From Micromonospora pisi (GTDB lineage: Bacteria; Actinomycetota; Actinomycetes; Mycobacteriales; Micromonosporaceae), in the NCBI RefSeq assembly GCF_003633685.1, contig NZ_RBKT01000001.1:6882001-6946000 (forward strand): a DNA stretch of 64,000 bases, in the 5' to 3' direction. Position 1 is the stretch's first letter. Each line of letters starts with the position of its first letter. Under the pieces are notes generated by a model. That model searched no databases. It saw only the letters and a program-made list of their open reading frames with translations, and was not told where the DNA came from. This document shows, in pieces, positions 63,152 to 64,000 of the stretch. The position numbers and the translations under genes were made by a program.

Positions 63152-64000
63152 ATGCTGTCCCACCTGGTATCCACCTCCTCTTTCCGGAGACTTGCCGGGC
63201 TCCTTGGGCTCCTGCTCGTCGCTCCGGTTGTCGTGGCTCTGCCGCAGCCGGCGCGCGCTACCGCAGTTCCCTCTGTCTCCTGCGTCGACAGTGCGCCGTC
63301 GGAGGCGCGGGCGGCGTTGGTTGCTGCCGAGTGTGGTCGTCCGGTGGTGGTGGAGTCGTCTCTGACGGAGATGACTCAGGTGGTGGCGTTGGCGGAGGGT
63401 GGGTTCCGGTATCAGGCGTCGGTGGCGCCGCAGCGGGTTCGGCGGGCTGATGGGTCGTGGGCGCCGATTTCGCCGGATCTGGTGCGTCAGGCCGACGGTT
63501 CGTTGAAGCCGGCCGCCACCCTTGCCGATGTGTCGTTTTCCGCCGGTGGGTCGGGTCCGTTGGTGACGTGGCGGGAGGGTGTTTCGACGTTCACGTTGTC
63601 GTGGCCGTTGGGTGCGTTGCCGGTGCCGAAGGTGAGCGGTGCGACGGCGACGTACGAGTCGGTGCTTTCCGGGGTGAATCTGCATGTGACGGCGACGGCT
63701 GAGGGTTATACGCATTCGGTGGAGTTGTTGACGCCGGCGGCGGCGAAGAATCCGGCGGTTCGGCAGTTGCGTTACGTCACCGGCGGCAATACGCGGGTGG
63801 AGCGGGCGAGTGACGGTACTCTGCGGCTGCTCGGTTCCGGTGGCGGTGTGGTGGCTACATCCGGTGCCGCGCGGATGTGGGATTCGTCGAGTGACCCGGC
63901 GCGTGCTGGTGAGGTGTTGCCGGCGGTGGCGGCTGCGCGGGCGTCGGGTCGGGTTGCGGTGCCGGTGGGTGAGCCGGCTACGGCGGTGGAGCCTGCGGTG
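63152..64000 (+). CDS. secreted protein sharing the LamG protein's N-terminal module (3' partial)
   Basis: The frame opens at ATG 63152, with AAAGGGA upstream, and stays open to the window end (283 codons). Its signal peptide (RRLAGLLGLLLVAPVVVALP) is unlike that of the preceding gene, but from SVSCVDSAPSEARAAL on it is nearly identical. The gene begins 74 nt after the first, so the two are tandem and perhaps cotranscribed. What follows (DNRLRE, LamG, RHS or toxin parts) lies outside the window. Confidence 0.85.
   Translation, partial: MLSHLVSTSSFRRLAGLLGLLLVAPVVVALPQPARATAVPSVSCVDSAPSEARAALVAAECGRPVVVESSLTEMTQVVALAEGGFRYQASVAPQRVRRADGSWAPISPDLVRQADGSLKPAATLADVSFSAGGSGPLVTWREGVSTFTLSWPLGALPVPKVSGATATYESVLSGVNLHVTATAEGYTHSVELLTPAAAKNPAVRQLRYVTGGNTRVERASDGTLRLLGSGGGVVATSGAARMWDSSSDPARAGEVLPAVAAARASGRVAVPVGEPATAVEPAV
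63269..64000 (+). repeat. long direct repeat, copy 2 (runs off the window)
   Basis: Nearly identical to 59568-60299 (offset 3701 bp). As the match is still running at 64000, the true length is unknown. The identity down to synonymous positions implies recent duplication or gene conversion. Confidence 0.95.

Overview
The window is high-GC actinobacterial chromosome, most probably from a Micromonosporaceae member (Micromonospora or Salinispora type). The grounds are pervasive G/C in third codon positions, frequent GTG and TTG starts, many ATGA/GTGA gene overlaps, the gene order, and interspersed palindromes around GGAAGGGCCCCTTGTTAT and TTGATCATGAAGTT, which I recall as common in that family.

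Layout. 1-7.7 kb is accessory: the end of a class V aminotransferase, a DHA2 drug efflux pump with its TetR repressor and two operators, a 3-hydroxybutyrate dehydrogenase-like SDR followed by a GAF/PucR regulator, a small secreted four-cysteine protein, and about 1.1 kb with no gene I can support. 7.8-22 kb is a conserved housekeeping run: ruvC-ruvA-ruvB, yajC-secD-secF, apt, relA, two anchored cyclophilins, an MBL-fold hydrolase and hisS. 22-42 kb is a variable island between hisS and aspS: an acyl-ACP desaturase with a 27-bp operator, a PadR/ABC/FtsX operon, an SGNH hydrolase bracketed by inverted palindromes, a DUF998 membrane protein, an SMR pump, a full urease cluster (ureA-B-C-F-G-D, no ureE), a PEBP-like lipoprotein, a small divergent HTH module with two Cys/Trp-rich proteins, and a five-gene peptide ABC importer operon ending in a DUF1684 gene. 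42-59 kb returns to housekeeping order: aspS, an RmlD-like reductase, an ArsR/MFS pair, a GNAT enzyme, rarA, a giant proline-rich membrane protein, DUF948 and DUF6167-like proteins, alaS, ruvX, mltG and aroE. The order relA-ppi-MBL-hisS-aspS-rarA-alaS-ruvX-mltG-aroE parallels Mycobacterium tuberculosis as I remember it. 59.4-64 kb holds two secreted multidomain proteins in tandem that share a nearly identical N-terminal module of at least 732 bp; the second runs off the window.

How the genes work together. ruvABC and ruvX serve Holliday-junction processing and rarA serves stalled forks. yajC/secD/secF form the accessory part of the Sec translocon, beside cyclophilins that appear membrane anchored. 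relA couples starvation to a region rich in tRNA synthetases (hisS, aspS, alaS). The urease genes make a nickel enzyme; a His-rich UreG N-terminus may offset the missing UreE. Several transporter or enzyme genes sit beside their own regulator with visible palindromic operators (TetR, PadR, ArsR).

Least explained and most worth following: the HTH/Cys-protein module at 34.75-35.62 kb, the 24-codon coupled ORF between secD and secF, the palindrome that has become coding sequence in ureB, the 1063-residue proline-rich membrane protein after rarA, and the duplicated N-terminal module at the right edge. No tRNA, rRNA, CRISPR array, insertion sequence or prophage was found.
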